From the NCBI GenBank assembly GCA_002708905.1, contig PAPM01000020.1, positions 1 to 64,000 on the forward strand: a stretch of 64,000 nt of DNA, given 5' to 3'. The notes under the pieces were generated by a model. The model searched no databases. It saw nothing but the letters and a program-made list of their open reading frames with translations, and was not told the origin of the DNA. Of the stretch, positions 51,722-61,982 are shown one piece after another. Each line of letters starts with the position of its first letter. The first letter of the stretch is position 1. The position numbers and the translations under genes are program-made. This DNA is from Pseudomonadales bacterium. GTDB lineage: Bacteria; Pseudomonadota; Gammaproteobacteria; Pseudomonadales; Ketobacteraceae.

Positions 51722-52720
51722 ATGGGCGATTTCACCGATTCTGGAGTGTTGGTTCGGCTCGCCTACCAAGCTATGCAGGATCTCGGCATTGATGCAGCAG
51801 TGGTACTGCAGCGCATCGGCTTGAGGCATGAGCAGCTGGACGAGAAGGATCTGCGTACCCCGCATTCCGCCCAGAACCTGTTTTGGTCTGTTATTGAAGA
51901 GGTCAGCAACGATCCCGACATCGGCCTCCATCTGGGGGAAAAGATCCCGGTATTCAAAGGCCAGGTGCTGGAATACCTCTTTCTCAGTAGTGAAACCTTT
52001 GGTGAAGGCCTGAAGCGGGCATTGAATTACCAGCGTTTGCTGAGCGATGCAGTGAATGCCGCCCTGGATGAGGACGAGATTGGCTTGTTTGTGGGCAACA
52101 TCGGTTTCACCGGTGGCTATCGTCATCTCACGGAATGTGTGGTGATTGCGGTGCTGAAGTTCTTCAATTATGTCACCGAAGGCGCCTTCCAGCCGCTGGA
52201 AATTCATTTTGAGCACGCCATGGGAACCAACCCGTCAGAGTATGAGCGGGTCTTTCCCTGTCCGGTGAAATTTGAGCAGGCCGGCAGCCGTATTTATTTT
52301 ACCGCAGAGAGCATGAATATTCCCTCCAGTCACGCGGAGCCGGAGCTACTGAAATTGCATGAGCAGCTGGCCAACGAACACGTGGCAAAACTGGAGAAAC
52401 AGGATTTCATCGCCAAGGTGAATCGCCTGATTGGCGAGTTGCTGGAGTCCGGCAATGCCAACCTGGAAACCGTAGCGGAACGTTTGCACATCAAACCCCG
52501 CAGCCTGCGCACCAAACTGGCGGAAGTGGATACCAATTTCAATCAGCTGTTGGCGGATTACCGCTGCAATCTGGCGAAGAAACTGTTGGCCCGCACCGAT
52601 GAGTCCATTGATGAGATTGTTTACCTGACCGGGTTTTCCGAACCCAGCACTTTTTATCGTGCGTTCAAGCGTTGGGTGGGGCAGACTCCGGTGGAATACC
52701 GCAAAGCCAAGCAGCGATAA
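51722..52720 (+). CDS. AraC-family regulator with N-terminal sensor domain
   Basis: This 332-residue protein has an N-terminal domain (about 10-215) of the 'arabinose-binding domain of AraC N-terminal' (PF12625) type. A C-terminal double helix-turn-helix (about 235-330) has VAERLHIKPRSLRTKL and the family end IVYLTGFSEPSTFYRAFKRW. GAAGG precedes the ATG. It is divergent from the maoC-like gene and convergent with fabG4-like, and probably activates these fatty-acid genes in response to an acyl compound, as similar regulators in Pseudomonas do. A terminator follows. Confidence 0.93.
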   Translation: MGDFTDSGVLVRLAYQAMQDLGIDAAVVLQRIGLRHEQLDEKDLRTPHSAQNLFWSVIEEVSNDPDIGLHLGEKIPVFKGQVLEYLFLSSETFGEGLKRALNYQRLLSDAVNAALDEDEIGLFVGNIGFTGGYRHLTECVVIAVLKFFNYVTEGAFQPLEIHFEHAMGTNPSEYERVFPCPVKFEQAGSRIYFTAESMNIPSSHAEPELLKLHEQLANEHVAKLEKQDFIAKVNRLIGELLESGNANLETVAERLHIKPRSLRTKLAEVDTNFNQLLADYRCNLAKKLLARTDESIDEIVYLTGFSEPSTFYRAFKRWVGQTPVEYRKAKQR

Positions 52721-52740
52721 ATCCCTATCGGATACAAAAT

Positions 52741-52774
52741 AGCCGGCACCTTATCAGGGTACCGGCTTTTTTTG
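52741..52774 (+). terminator. rho-independent terminator after the AraC gene
   Basis: AGCCGG-C-ACC pairs with GGT-A-CCGGCT (nine pairs, one mismatch), followed by T7. Confidence 0.88.
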
Positions 52775-52811
52775 TGGCTTAACGTTTGTAGCTTAGCTCA
52801 GCTGGCGAACG

Positions 52812-54236
52812 TTACGCCCCCAGCAGGTTTTGACCGCAGACACGAACGGTGTTGCCGTTAACACCGTTGGACGCCGGGCTGGCGAAGAAAGCGATGGTTT
52901 CCGCCACGTCAACTGGCTGACCGCCTTGCTTCAGTGAGTTCAGGCGACGACCCGCTTCCCGGGTGGCAAATGGAATCGCTGCGGTCATCTGAGTTTCGAT
53001 GAAGCCTGGGGCAACTGCGTTGATGGTGATGTCTTTCTTGGCCAGAATCGGTGCATAGGCATCCACCATGCCGATGACGCCGGCTTTGGAAACCGCATAG
53101 TTGGACTGACCGAAGTTACCGGCAATACCGCTCATGGAAGAAACGCAGACGATGCGGCCGCCTTCTTTCAATACTTCTTTTTCCAACAAGGCATCATTGA
53201 TGCGCTCTTCGGAAGACAGGTTGATGTCGATCACCATGTCCCAGAATTTGTCGGGCATGCCGCCCAGGGTTTTGTCGCGGGTCACTCCGGCATTGTGTAC
53301 CACCACGTCAACGCCGCCGTATTCGGCTTTCAGGGTGTCGGCAATGGTTTCCGGTGCTTTGGGATCGGTAATATCGATGGCAATCATGCCGCCGTTCAGG
53401 CGATCAGCGACTTTCTGTAAATCTTCCTTGGCTTGAGGTACATCCAGGCACACTACCTTGGCGCCGTCGCGAGCCATAACACCGGCGATGGCTTCGCCGA
53501 TACCCCGTGACGCACCGGTCACCAAGACCACTTTATCTTTCAGTGGCTGGCTCCAGTTGAATTCCGCATCGACTGCCTTGGCTTTACTGACGCGCAACAC
53601 CTGGGCATCAACGAAGGCGGACTTCGGTGACAGGAAGAAACGCAGCGCCGATTCAGCGGCTTTTTCCGCCTGCTTGGCCACATACACCAGATTACAGGTG
53701 GCGCCTTTCTTGCCGATTTCTTTACCTACTGAGCGGACAAAGCCTTCCAGGGCCCGTTGGGCGATTTGTTGGCGTGGGTTGGACTTGCAGGACTCCGGTG
53801 GTAAGCCGATTACGACCACCCGGGCACAGTCGTTCAGTTTGCGAATCACCGGGTGAAAGAAATTGTAGAGTTCGCGGGTTTGTTCGCTGGTTTCAATGCC
53901 GGTGGCATCAAACACCAACGCCTTGAACTTTGCCGCCTCCGCAGAAGAATCCACCGCCGTCAGTTTCAGCTCGGCTTTTTCACCCGCCGCTTTGATTTCT
54001 TCCAGCGCAGCGCTGTTGTTGGGTGTCTGCACAGTCGCGTTGCTGGCTTTCAGAGTGCTGGCAATGGATTCAACCATGCGGCCGCCGGGTGCGGCACCGA
54101 CAAGAACGTTTCCGGTTACGAAAGAAGTTTGAGCCTGTGAATGCCGTTCCAATTGGGTGGGAACAGGCAGGTTCAGAGAAGAGAGCAGAGAACGTCCAAC
54201 GTTATTGTTGAGCATGGATTCGTAAACATCGGCCAT
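52812..54236 (-). CDS. FabG4-like 3-oxoacyl reductase with extra N-terminal domain
   Basis: This 474-residue protein has an N-terminal flavodoxin-like domain of about 230 residues, then a classical SDR domain (about 235-474) with VTGASRGIGEAIAG, HNAGVTRDKTLG and the Tyr-Lys in SNYAVSKAGV. The family name for this high-molecular-weight form is FabG4 (about 454 residues in Mycobacterium tuberculosis). It should reduce 3-oxoacyl-CoA with NADH. AGGATC lies upstream of the ATG. It is divergent from the thiolase gene, and the MaoC-like gene lies beyond the AraC gene. Confidence 0.92.
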   Translation of the reverse strand: MADVYESMLNNNVGRSLLSSLNLPVPTQLERHSQAQTSFVTGNVLVGAAPGGRMVESIASTLKASNATVQTPNNSAALEEIKAAGEKAELKLTAVDSSAEAAKFKALVFDATGIETSEQTRELYNFFHPVIRKLNDCARVVVIGLPPESCKSNPRQQIAQRALEGFVRSVGKEIGKKGATCNLVYVAKQAEKAAESALRFFLSPKSAFVDAQVLRVSKAKAVDAEFNWSQPLKDKVVLVTGASRGIGEAIAGVMARDGAKVVCLDVPQAKEDLQKVADRLNGGMIAIDITDPKAPETIADTLKAEYGGVDVVVHNAGVTRDKTLGGMPDKFWDMVIDINLSSEERINDALLEKEVLKEGGRIVCVSSMSGIAGNFGQSNYAVSKAGVIGMVDAYAPILAKKDITINAVAPGFIETQMTAAIPFATREAGRRLNSLKQGGQPVDVAETIAFFASPASNGVNGNTVRVCGQNLLGA

Positions 54237-54301
54237 CAGTCAGATCCTGTGTGTTTGTGCGTTGTGTGGTATATTCCGGCCCGTATATTAAAGGAGTTGC
54301 A

Positions 54302-54454
54302 TTGAAATTTGAATTGACCCGGGTTAAGTGCCCGCAGGTCAGTTGTGCCAATGCGAGACAAATCCGTCGCTGTAGACTAGCCTCCCACGAAGCTCGCGTA
54401 TGTCAACGCTGGCACTGTGCCGCTTGCAGCCCAATGCAATTTCTTAAATTGTAA
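54302..54454 (+). CDS. possible 50-residue Cys-rich protein
   Basis: A 51-codon frame opens at a TTG at 54302 preceded by AAAGGAG five bases upstream, one of the best ribosome-binding sites in the window. The peptide has six Cys spaced C-x4-C, then C, then C-x4-C-x2-C (near the end, CQRWHCAAC). It is very basic, as in small zinc-ribbon proteins. No family is recognised. It lies in the divergent gap between fabG4-like and the thiolase. It could be a real small protein or a short leader. Nothing but the ribosome-binding site and composition supports it. Confidence 0.35.
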   Translation: MKFELTRVKCPQVSCANARQIRRCRLASHEARVCQRWHCAACSPMQFLKL

Positions 54455-54510
54455 GCAACTCAATACGTTATGCTCCTGGCTTGGGAGCGCATTCAACAGG
54501 AAGCCATTCC

Positions 54511-55791
54511 ATGAAAGTAGATAATGTTCGTAAAGTAGCCATTATTGGTGGTAATCGAATTCCTTTCGCCCGTTCCAACACTGCATATTCCTATGCCAGC
54601 AACCAGGATATGCTCACCGCTGCCCTGAACGGCTTGATCGATCGTTACAACCTGGCGGGCGAACTGATGGGCGAAGTGGTGGGGGGTGCCGTAATGAAGC
54701 ATTCCCGGGATTTCAATTTGGTACGGGAATCCGTGTTGAGCACCCAGCTGGCGCCCGAAACCCCCTGTTATGACATTCAACAGGCCTGTGGTACCGGTCT
54801 GGAAGCGGCCATTCTGGTGGCCAACAAAATCGCCCTGGGTCAGATCGATGTGGGGATCGCCTGTGGCGTGGATACCACTTCTGATGCACCTATCGGTGTC
54901 AGTGAGGGGCTGCGTAAAATTTTGCTGGAGCTGAATCGGGCCAAGACCAACCAGGATCGTCTGAAGCTGTTGGGTAAGCTGCGTCCCAAGCATTTGATGC
55001 CTTTGATTCCCGCCAACGCTGAGCCCCGTACCGGCCTGGCTATGGGTGACCACTGCCAGATCACGGCGAAAGAGTGGAACATTCCCCGTGATGAGCAGGA
55101 TGTGCTGGCCTTCAACAGCCACAAGAATATGGCGAAAGCCTACGAAGAAGGCTTTATGGATGACATGATCACCCCGTTCATGGGCCTGGATCGTGACAAC
55201 AACGTGCGCGGCGATACCACCCTGGAAAAGCTGGCTTCTCTGAAGCCTTGTTTCGACAAGGAAAACGGTACCATGACCGCTGCCAACTCCACGCCACTGA
55301 CCGATGGTGCGTCTTCAGTGCTGCTGGCCAGTGAAGAGTGGGCCAAGGAGCGTGGTTTGCCAATCCTGGCGTACATGACCTATTGCGAAACTGCGGCAAT
55401 TGATTTCGTGGGCAAGAAAGAAGGCCTGCTGATTGCTCCCGCTTACGCGGTTCCCCGTATGCTGGATCGTGCCGGTATTACTCTGCAGGATTTCGATTTT
55501 TATGAAATTCACGAGGCGTTTGCTGCCCAGGTGCTGTACACCCTGAAAGCCTGGGAAGATGAGACTTTCTGCAAGGAACGTCTGGGGCGTGATCGTATTG
55601 TGGGCAGCATTGACCGCAGCAAGCTGAATATCAAGGGTTCTTCCCTGGCGGCGGGTCACCCCTTTGCAGCCACCGGTGGCCGAATTATTCATACGCTGGC
55701 CAAGTTGCTGAATGAGAAAGGCTCCGGCCGTGGTCTGATTTCCATCTGTGCTGCAGGTGGTCAGGGCGTCACGGCGATTCTGGAGAAATAA
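54511..55791 (+). CDS. acetyl-CoA C-acetyltransferase (FadA2/FadI-like thiolase)
   Basis: This 426-residue thiolase has the acyl-enzyme Cys C93 in DIQQACGTGLEA, the His in FYEIHEAFAAQ, and the second Cys in ISICAAGGQG. KGSSLAAGHPFAATGGR is the conserved C-terminal segment. The length and pattern are those of long FadI/FadA2-type thiolases (about 430-440). The ATG at 54511 has AGGAA upstream. It is divergent from fabG4-like. It probably catalyses the thiolytic or condensing step of fatty-acid metabolism. Confidence 0.93.
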   Translation: MKVDNVRKVAIIGGNRIPFARSNTAYSYASNQDMLTAALNGLIDRYNLAGELMGEVVGGAVMKHSRDFNLVRESVLSTQLAPETPCYDIQQACGTGLEAAILVANKIALGQIDVGIACGVDTTSDAPIGVSEGLRKILLELNRAKTNQDRLKLLGKLRPKHLMPLIPANAEPRTGLAMGDHCQITAKEWNIPRDEQDVLAFNSHKNMAKAYEEGFMDDMITPFMGLDRDNNVRGDTTLEKLASLKPCFDKENGTMTAANSTPLTDGASSVLLASEEWAKERGLPILAYMTYCETAAIDFVGKKEGLLIAPAYAVPRMLDRAGITLQDFDFYEIHEAFAAQVLYTLKAWEDETFCKERLGRDRIVGSIDRSKLNIKGSSLAAGHPFAATGGRIIHTLAKLLNEKGSGRGLISICAAGGQGVTAILEK

Positions 55792-55811
55792 GTTTCTCCC
55801 GGGGTTGGAAG

Positions 55812-55837
55812 AAGGCGGCTTTTGGTCGCCTTTTTTT
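55812..55837 (+). terminator. rho-independent terminator after the thiolase gene
   Basis: AAGGCG pairs with CGCCTT around a 9-nt loop, followed by T7. Confidence 0.8.
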
Positions 55838-55893
55838 GTTTGATGGCATGGTTTGATGGTGTCCTGGGTCGCACTGCGTAGTCCGCCAGCAGC

Positions 55894-55987
55894 AAGGAAA
55901 GTGAAATTGAAAATCGCTACAAGCACATCCCTGTGCGCTCGACAGCGGCCGTCCTTGGCCGCTGACGTTCTCAATTTCACTTTCCTT
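55894..55987. repeat. 94-bp nested palindromic element (three-way junction fold)
   Basis: A perfect 17-bp outer stem joins AAGGAAAGTGAAATTGA (55894-55910) with its complement at 55971-55987. Inside are two further hairpins: GCACA/TGTGC (55923-55936) and CAGCGGCC/GGCCGCTG (55943-55964). The whole would fold as a three-way junction in DNA or RNA. It resembles dispersed intergenic repeats (BIME/MITE-like) of marine gammaproteobacteria, but no second copy is in the window. Confidence 0.75.
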
Positions 55988-56130
55988 ACTACTGGCTTTT
56001 ATCGCGCCAACTGTAAATTCGTGGCAATCAGACTGTATAGTCGGGTTAATATTCCAGGCTGCTGAATACCAACCAGTGCGCTAGGATTGCTGCAGCAACC
56101 ACGGCAATCTTATAACGATAGTCCTGTTAG

Positions 56131-58152
<2,022 letters not shown>

Positions 58153-58247
58153 CCCAGTGTAAGATACGTTTTAGAGAAGTTCCCTGAACATGCGTGTATT
58201 CAACGAAAATTGTGATTGCGCGCATGTTTTTCCACCTTTTTTCAGCT

Positions 58248-58285
58248 CTTAAGATTTCCTTAAGTTTCCTTAAGATTCCTTTAAG
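58248..58285 (+). promoter_or_regulatory. four phased CTTAAG boxes (PmrA/QseB-type)
   Basis: CTTAAG occurs at 58248, 58259 and 58269, with TTTAAG at 58280, starts 11, 10 and 11 bp apart. This is the direct-repeat layout of PmrA/QseB binding sites (YTTAAG every helical turn). It lies 61 bp upstream of the GTG start of an operon that encodes a QseB-like regulator. Confidence 0.65.
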
Positions 58286-58345
58286 TCATCCCCTCTAACC
58301 TGACAGTATCCGAGTTCCCCAAAACAACTTTTCGAGGAAACTGTT

Positions 58346-59017
58346 GTGGCTATTGTTGTTCCCAATCAGGTGTTTGCAGAGATCACACTGGGTGGTCGGT
58401 CGCATAAAGTAGTGGGCTATCTGCCTTGGCACGAAGGGCGGAGCCGGGTGGAGCGTTTTATTGCTGCACGCTTTCGTAAAGTACATGGGGCGGAGGTGAA
58501 AGCATTTCTGCCTACCTTAATCAGTTTGGAGTCCACAGCAGGAGAAATTCTGGCGGCTATTGGCGTACGCAGCGCCCAAACTGAAAGGCTGTTTCTGGAA
58601 CAATATCTTGGTCAGTCAATTGAGACTGAAATAAGTCGTCACAGCCGTTCGATTTGTTCACGCAAAGATGTAATCGAGGTGGGCAATCTGGCGGGTGGCC
58701 AGCGTGGTATCAGTCGAGCCTTCTTTGCCGTGCTCACTGCAGTGCTGCAGGATTGGGGCGCGCGCTGGTTGGCCTGCACTGGAACGCCTGAAGTGGCGAA
58801 CGTATTCCATCGCCTGGGTATCCAGCCTATTGCAATCAGTGCAGCGCATCCGGACCGATTGCCTGATGGCGGCGCAGGATGGGGCAGTTATTACGAGCAC
58901 GAACCCATGGTGATGGTGGGAGAAATCGCCACCGGCCTGAATCTAGTTGAGGAAAACGGATTCCTGCAGCGTTGTGGCTACCAGCCCGCGGAGGTAAGCG
59001 ATGTCCTTATTGCTTGA
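58346..59017 (+). CDS. thermostable hemolysin-family, GNAT-like acyltransferase
   Basis: This 223-residue protein belongs to the 'thermostable hemolysin' family (PF12261; delta-VPH of Vibrio). The fold is GNAT-like: IEVGNLAGGQRGISRAFF resembles the EVG(R/N) strand and cofactor loop of LuxI-type acyltransferases. GARWLACTGTPEVANVFHRLG is the second half of the fold. The start is a GTG at 58346 with GAGG 9-10 nt upstream. Its stop overlaps the next gene by 17 bp. No signal peptide is present, so secretion as a toxin looks unlikely. I infer an N-acyltransferase role, perhaps with the adjacent acyl ligase. Confidence 0.8.
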   Translation: MAIVVPNQVFAEITLGGRSHKVVGYLPWHEGRSRVERFIAARFRKVHGAEVKAFLPTLISLESTAGEILAAIGVRSAQTERLFLEQYLGQSIETEISRHSRSICSRKDVIEVGNLAGGQRGISRAFFAVLTAVLQDWGARWLACTGTPEVANVFHRLGIQPIAISAAHPDRLPDGGAGWGSYYEHEPMVMVGEIATGLNLVEENGFLQRCGYQPAEVSDVLIA

Positions 59018-61145
59018 GCAACTGGCATGGTTGGCAGAGCAACGCAGTGACGGCGTTGCTCTGCGGGATCAGGATACTCAACTAAACTGGCGTCAAGTGG
59101 CAGACCAGGTGCAACAGCTGCAAACCCAGTTGCAGAAGTATGCAGGAGCGGCCATCGCGCTGGTGGGTGATAACTGTTTGCAGTGGGTGATGTGTGATCT
59201 GGCATTAATGGGCCTGCCGGTACGAGTGGTGCCGATTCCGACATTTTTCACAAGTGAACAGATCGATCACGTATTTGAGCAGGCGGATGTTGATTTGGTA
59301 ATTGGAGATGCAAGTGCGCTCCAATCCTATTGCGATGCTCCAGACATTATTCATGAGTGTGACATCGGTGTGTCTGAACTCGCTGCACCCAGGGTTGTGG
59401 TCAATCAATACGAGAAAGTGACTTTTACCTCCGGCAGCACTGGCACTCCCAAGGGCGTGCGTTTGTCGCTGGAGGTTCTGGAACACACTGCTGTGGCGAT
59501 TGCCGATGCCATGGCAGATGTTCAGGTAAGCAGTCACCTGGGTGTGTTGCCCTATGCTACGTTGCTGGAAAACGTGGCAGGCATTTATGCGCCCATATTG
59601 CAGCAGGTAACCGTGCATGTTCGCGCTCTGGCGCAAATGGGCTTCAACGGTGCGAATCAATTTAATGTATTCGCCTTTATGCAACAAGTTCAGATGGTTC
59701 AGCCTGATGCCTGCATTCTGGTGCCACAGTTACTGATGGCGTTGGTATTGGCCTGTGAAAAGGGATTTCCGGTGCCGAGCCACTTCAAATTTATTGCGGT
59801 GGGTGGAGGTAAGGTTTCAACTGATTTGTTACAGCGGGCAGTGGCGTTGAATATCCCGGTATTTGAAGGTTATGGACTGTCTGAGTGTGGGTCCGTGGTC
59901 TGCCTGAATCAACCCGGCGCCAATCGTCCCGGTTCTGTGGGAAAGCCACTATCTCAAGTGCGCGCCGAGTTTAGCGACGAAGGCGAGCTGCTGGTGTATG
60001 GCAACACTATGCTGGGATATTTGGGAGAAGCGAATAGCGATGGCCCCATTGCCACCGGGGATTTGGGGTGGATGGATGAAGATGGATTTGTCCATATTTC
60101 CGGACGCAAGAAAAATATGTTCATTACGGCCTATGGCCGCAATGTAAATCCGGAGTGGGTGGAAGCGGAACTGACAGCCCATCCTGCCATTTCCCAGGCT
60201 GCGGTGTTCGGTGAAGCCATGGCGGAAAATGTCGCGATTATAACCCCGCGCATGGGGTTTGACTGGCAAGCGGTGGAAGCCGCCGTGGCCGAGGCAAACC
60301 AAAGGTTACCTGAATACGCCCGTGTCAGCCGATTAACCCAATCCCATGAGCCCTTTTCTGTCAGTAACGGTATGGCAACCGCCAATGGCCGTAACTGTCG
60401 CAATGCAATCGAACAACATTATTTTAATCTACAGGGAGCAACCTCCATGAGCTTTTTCGAACAACTTACAGCACAAACGGCGGCAGCCCGGGAATATCTC
60501 TTGTCAGCTCCGGTGATCCAGGCCGTTCCCCAGGGTCGCTTTCGACTGGCGGGTTATCAGTATTTCCTGGAGCAGGCTTATCACCATGTTAAGCATACCG
60601 TACCGTTGATGATGGCCTGTGGCGGGCGTTTGCCTGAGGATAAAGAGTGGGTGCGCGAAGCGCTGGCAGAGTATATCGAAGATGAATACGGTCACCAGGA
60701 ATGGATTCTGAACGATATCGAAGCTTGCGGTGGCGATAAGGATACCGTGCGCAAGGCGCAGCCAAGTACGGCAATTGAATTGATGGTTGCGTTTCTTTAT
60801 GACCAGATCCAGCGCCAGAATCCCATGGCGTTCTTCGGCATGGTGATGGTGCTGGAAGGTACCAGTATCAAACTGGCAACCCAGATGGGAAAAATTGTCC
60901 AGCAGAAACTGGACCTGCCGAATCAGGCATTCAGTTACCTCTATTCCCACGGTGAGCTGGATGTGGATCATTTCGATTTTTTCTGCAACCTGATGGATAA
61001 AGTTACCGACCCCAAAGATCAGCAGGCTATCGTTCACAGCGCCAATATGGTGTACCGCTTGTACGGCGACATGTTGCGTTGCATTCCCCTTGAACAAGTG
61101 CAAGAAGAAAAGTCGCAGCAGGAGTCGTCCCATGAGGCTGCGTGA
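59001..61145 (+). CDS. acyl/AMP ligase fused to a heme-oxygenase-like diiron domain
   Basis: This 714-residue fusion has an ANL-type adenylating domain (1-480: TFTSGSTGTPKGVRLS for AMP binding, YGLSECGS, TGDLGW, ISGRKKNMFIT). A TenA/UndA-like domain follows (about 483-714). Candidate iron ligands there are E562 and H565 (EYGH), E619 (LEGTS), and H650, D654, H657 (H-x3-D-x2-H). That is the heme-oxygenase-like diiron oxidase layout seen in UndA and CADD. An internal ATG at 60447, in frame, has AGGGAG 8-9 nt upstream, so the diiron part may also be made alone. It overlaps both neighbours. It probably activates a fatty acid and then oxidises a product. Confidence 0.85.
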   Translation: MSLLLEQLAWLAEQRSDGVALRDQDTQLNWRQVADQVQQLQTQLQKYAGAAIALVGDNCLQWVMCDLALMGLPVRVVPIPTFFTSEQIDHVFEQADVDLVIGDASALQSYCDAPDIIHECDIGVSELAAPRVVVNQYEKVTFTSGSTGTPKGVRLSLEVLEHTAVAIADAMADVQVSSHLGVLPYATLLENVAGIYAPILQQVTVHVRALAQMGFNGANQFNVFAFMQQVQMVQPDACILVPQLLMALVLACEKGFPVPSHFKFIAVGGGKVSTDLLQRAVALNIPVFEGYGLSECGSVVCLNQPGANRPGSVGKPLSQVRAEFSDEGELLVYGNTMLGYLGEANSDGPIATGDLGWMDEDGFVHISGRKKNMFITAYGRNVNPEWVEAELTAHPAISQAAVFGEAMAENVAIITPRMGFDWQAVEAAVAEANQRLPEYARVSRLTQSHEPFSVSNGMATANGRNCRNAIEQHYFNLQGATSMSFFEQLTAQTAAAREYLLSAPVIQAVPQGRFRLAGYQYFLEQAYHHVKHTVPLMMACGGRLPEDKEWVREALAEYIEDEYGHQEWILNDIEACGGDKDTVRKAQPSTAIELMVAFLYDQIQRQNPMAFFGMVMVLEGTSIKLATQMGKIVQQKLDLPNQAFSYLYSHGELDVDHFDFFCNLMDKVTDPKDQQAIVHSANMVYRLYGDMLRCIPLEQVQEEKSQQESSHEAA

Positions 61146-61935
61146 TAAAAAGGTTCTATTGACCGGAGCCAGCGGTGGCATCGGCAAGCCGATTGCCGCC
61201 TCCCTGGCGCGTCAGGGCGCCAACCTGGTATTGGCTGGCAGAGATGTGTCGGCGTTGGAACAGATCAAAACCAGTCTGGCTGACACCGGAGTGCAGGTTG
61301 ATGTGGTAATGCTTGATCTTGGGTCAGCCCAACTGACGGAGCAAGCCCGGGCGCTGCTGCTACGCCACCCTGATATCGATGTGTTGATCAACGGCGCAGG
61401 GGTGAATCAATTCTCAGCCTGTGATGCGCTCGGTGCGGATCAGCTTTCCCAACTGATCGATATCAATCTGAAAGGCACCCTGTTACTCACCACTGCATTG
61501 CTGCCCGCGTTGAAGCAGCGTCCGGAAGCGGCCATTGTGAATGTGGGTTCAACCTTCGGCAGCATCGGTTATCCCGGATTTGCGGCCTATTGTGCCAGCA
61601 AGTTCGGTGTGCGTGGTTACAGCGAAGCACTGCGCAGAGAGCTGGCAGACACCAAGGTCAGTGTGTTTTATGTGGCACCGAGGGCTACTCGAACTGCGAT
61701 GAATGAACAGGCGGTGACTGAGATGAATCAGGCCCTGGGTGTGGCGATGGATGAGCCGGAATGGGTTGCAGATCAATTGGTGCAGGCAATCGAGAAGAAT
61801 CGTTTAAAACTGTTTTTGGGCTGGCCGGAAAAGCTGTTTGTGATCATCAATGGCGTATTTTCAAATCTGGTGGACAAAGCGCTGATCAAGCAGCTGCCCA
61901 CCGTGCAGCAGTATTTGAAACGAAAGGCGGTTTGA
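61132..61935 (+). CDS. short-chain dehydrogenase/reductase
   Basis: This 267-residue classical SDR has the NAD(P) motif TGASGGIGKP, then the basic AGRDVS suggesting NADPH, INGAGVNQFS, and the catalytic Ser in NVGSTFGSIG and YCASKFG. The ATG at 61132 lies inside the end of the fused gene (14-bp overlap), with AGGAG 8 nt upstream. It probably acts on an aldehyde or ketone product of the preceding enzymes. It ends with a 16-bp tandem duplication just after the stop. Confidence 0.9.
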   Translation: MRLRDKKVLLTGASGGIGKPIAASLARQGANLVLAGRDVSALEQIKTSLADTGVQVDVVMLDLGSAQLTEQARALLLRHPDIDVLINGAGVNQFSACDALGADQLSQLIDINLKGTLLLTTALLPALKQRPEAAIVNVGSTFGSIGYPGFAAYCASKFGVRGYSEALRRELADTKVSVFYVAPRATRTAMNEQAVTEMNQALGVAMDEPEWVADQLVQAIEKNRLKLFLGWPEKLFVIINGVFSNLVDKALIKQLPTVQQYLKRKAV

Positions 61936-61966
61936 AGCCAGGTTTAATTAAAGCCAGGTTTAACTA
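61935..61966. repeat. 16-bp tandem duplication at the SDR stop codon
   Basis: AAGCCAGGTTTAATTA (61935-61950) is followed by AAGCCAGGTTTAACTA (61951-61966), 15 of 16 identical. The first copy begins at the last base of the stop codon. Confidence 0.85.
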
Positions 61967-61982
61967 AAGAGAGGAGAGCGTT

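Noticed and set aside
55894-55987. Integron attC site
   Set aside because: No integrase, no cassette array and no R-box/L-box core signature; a perfect 17-bp outer stem is unlike typical attC.
58346-59017. Secreted pore-forming toxin
   Set aside because: There is no signal peptide or amphipathic repeat; the sequence looks like a GNAT enzyme. The family name alone is not evidence of toxin action.
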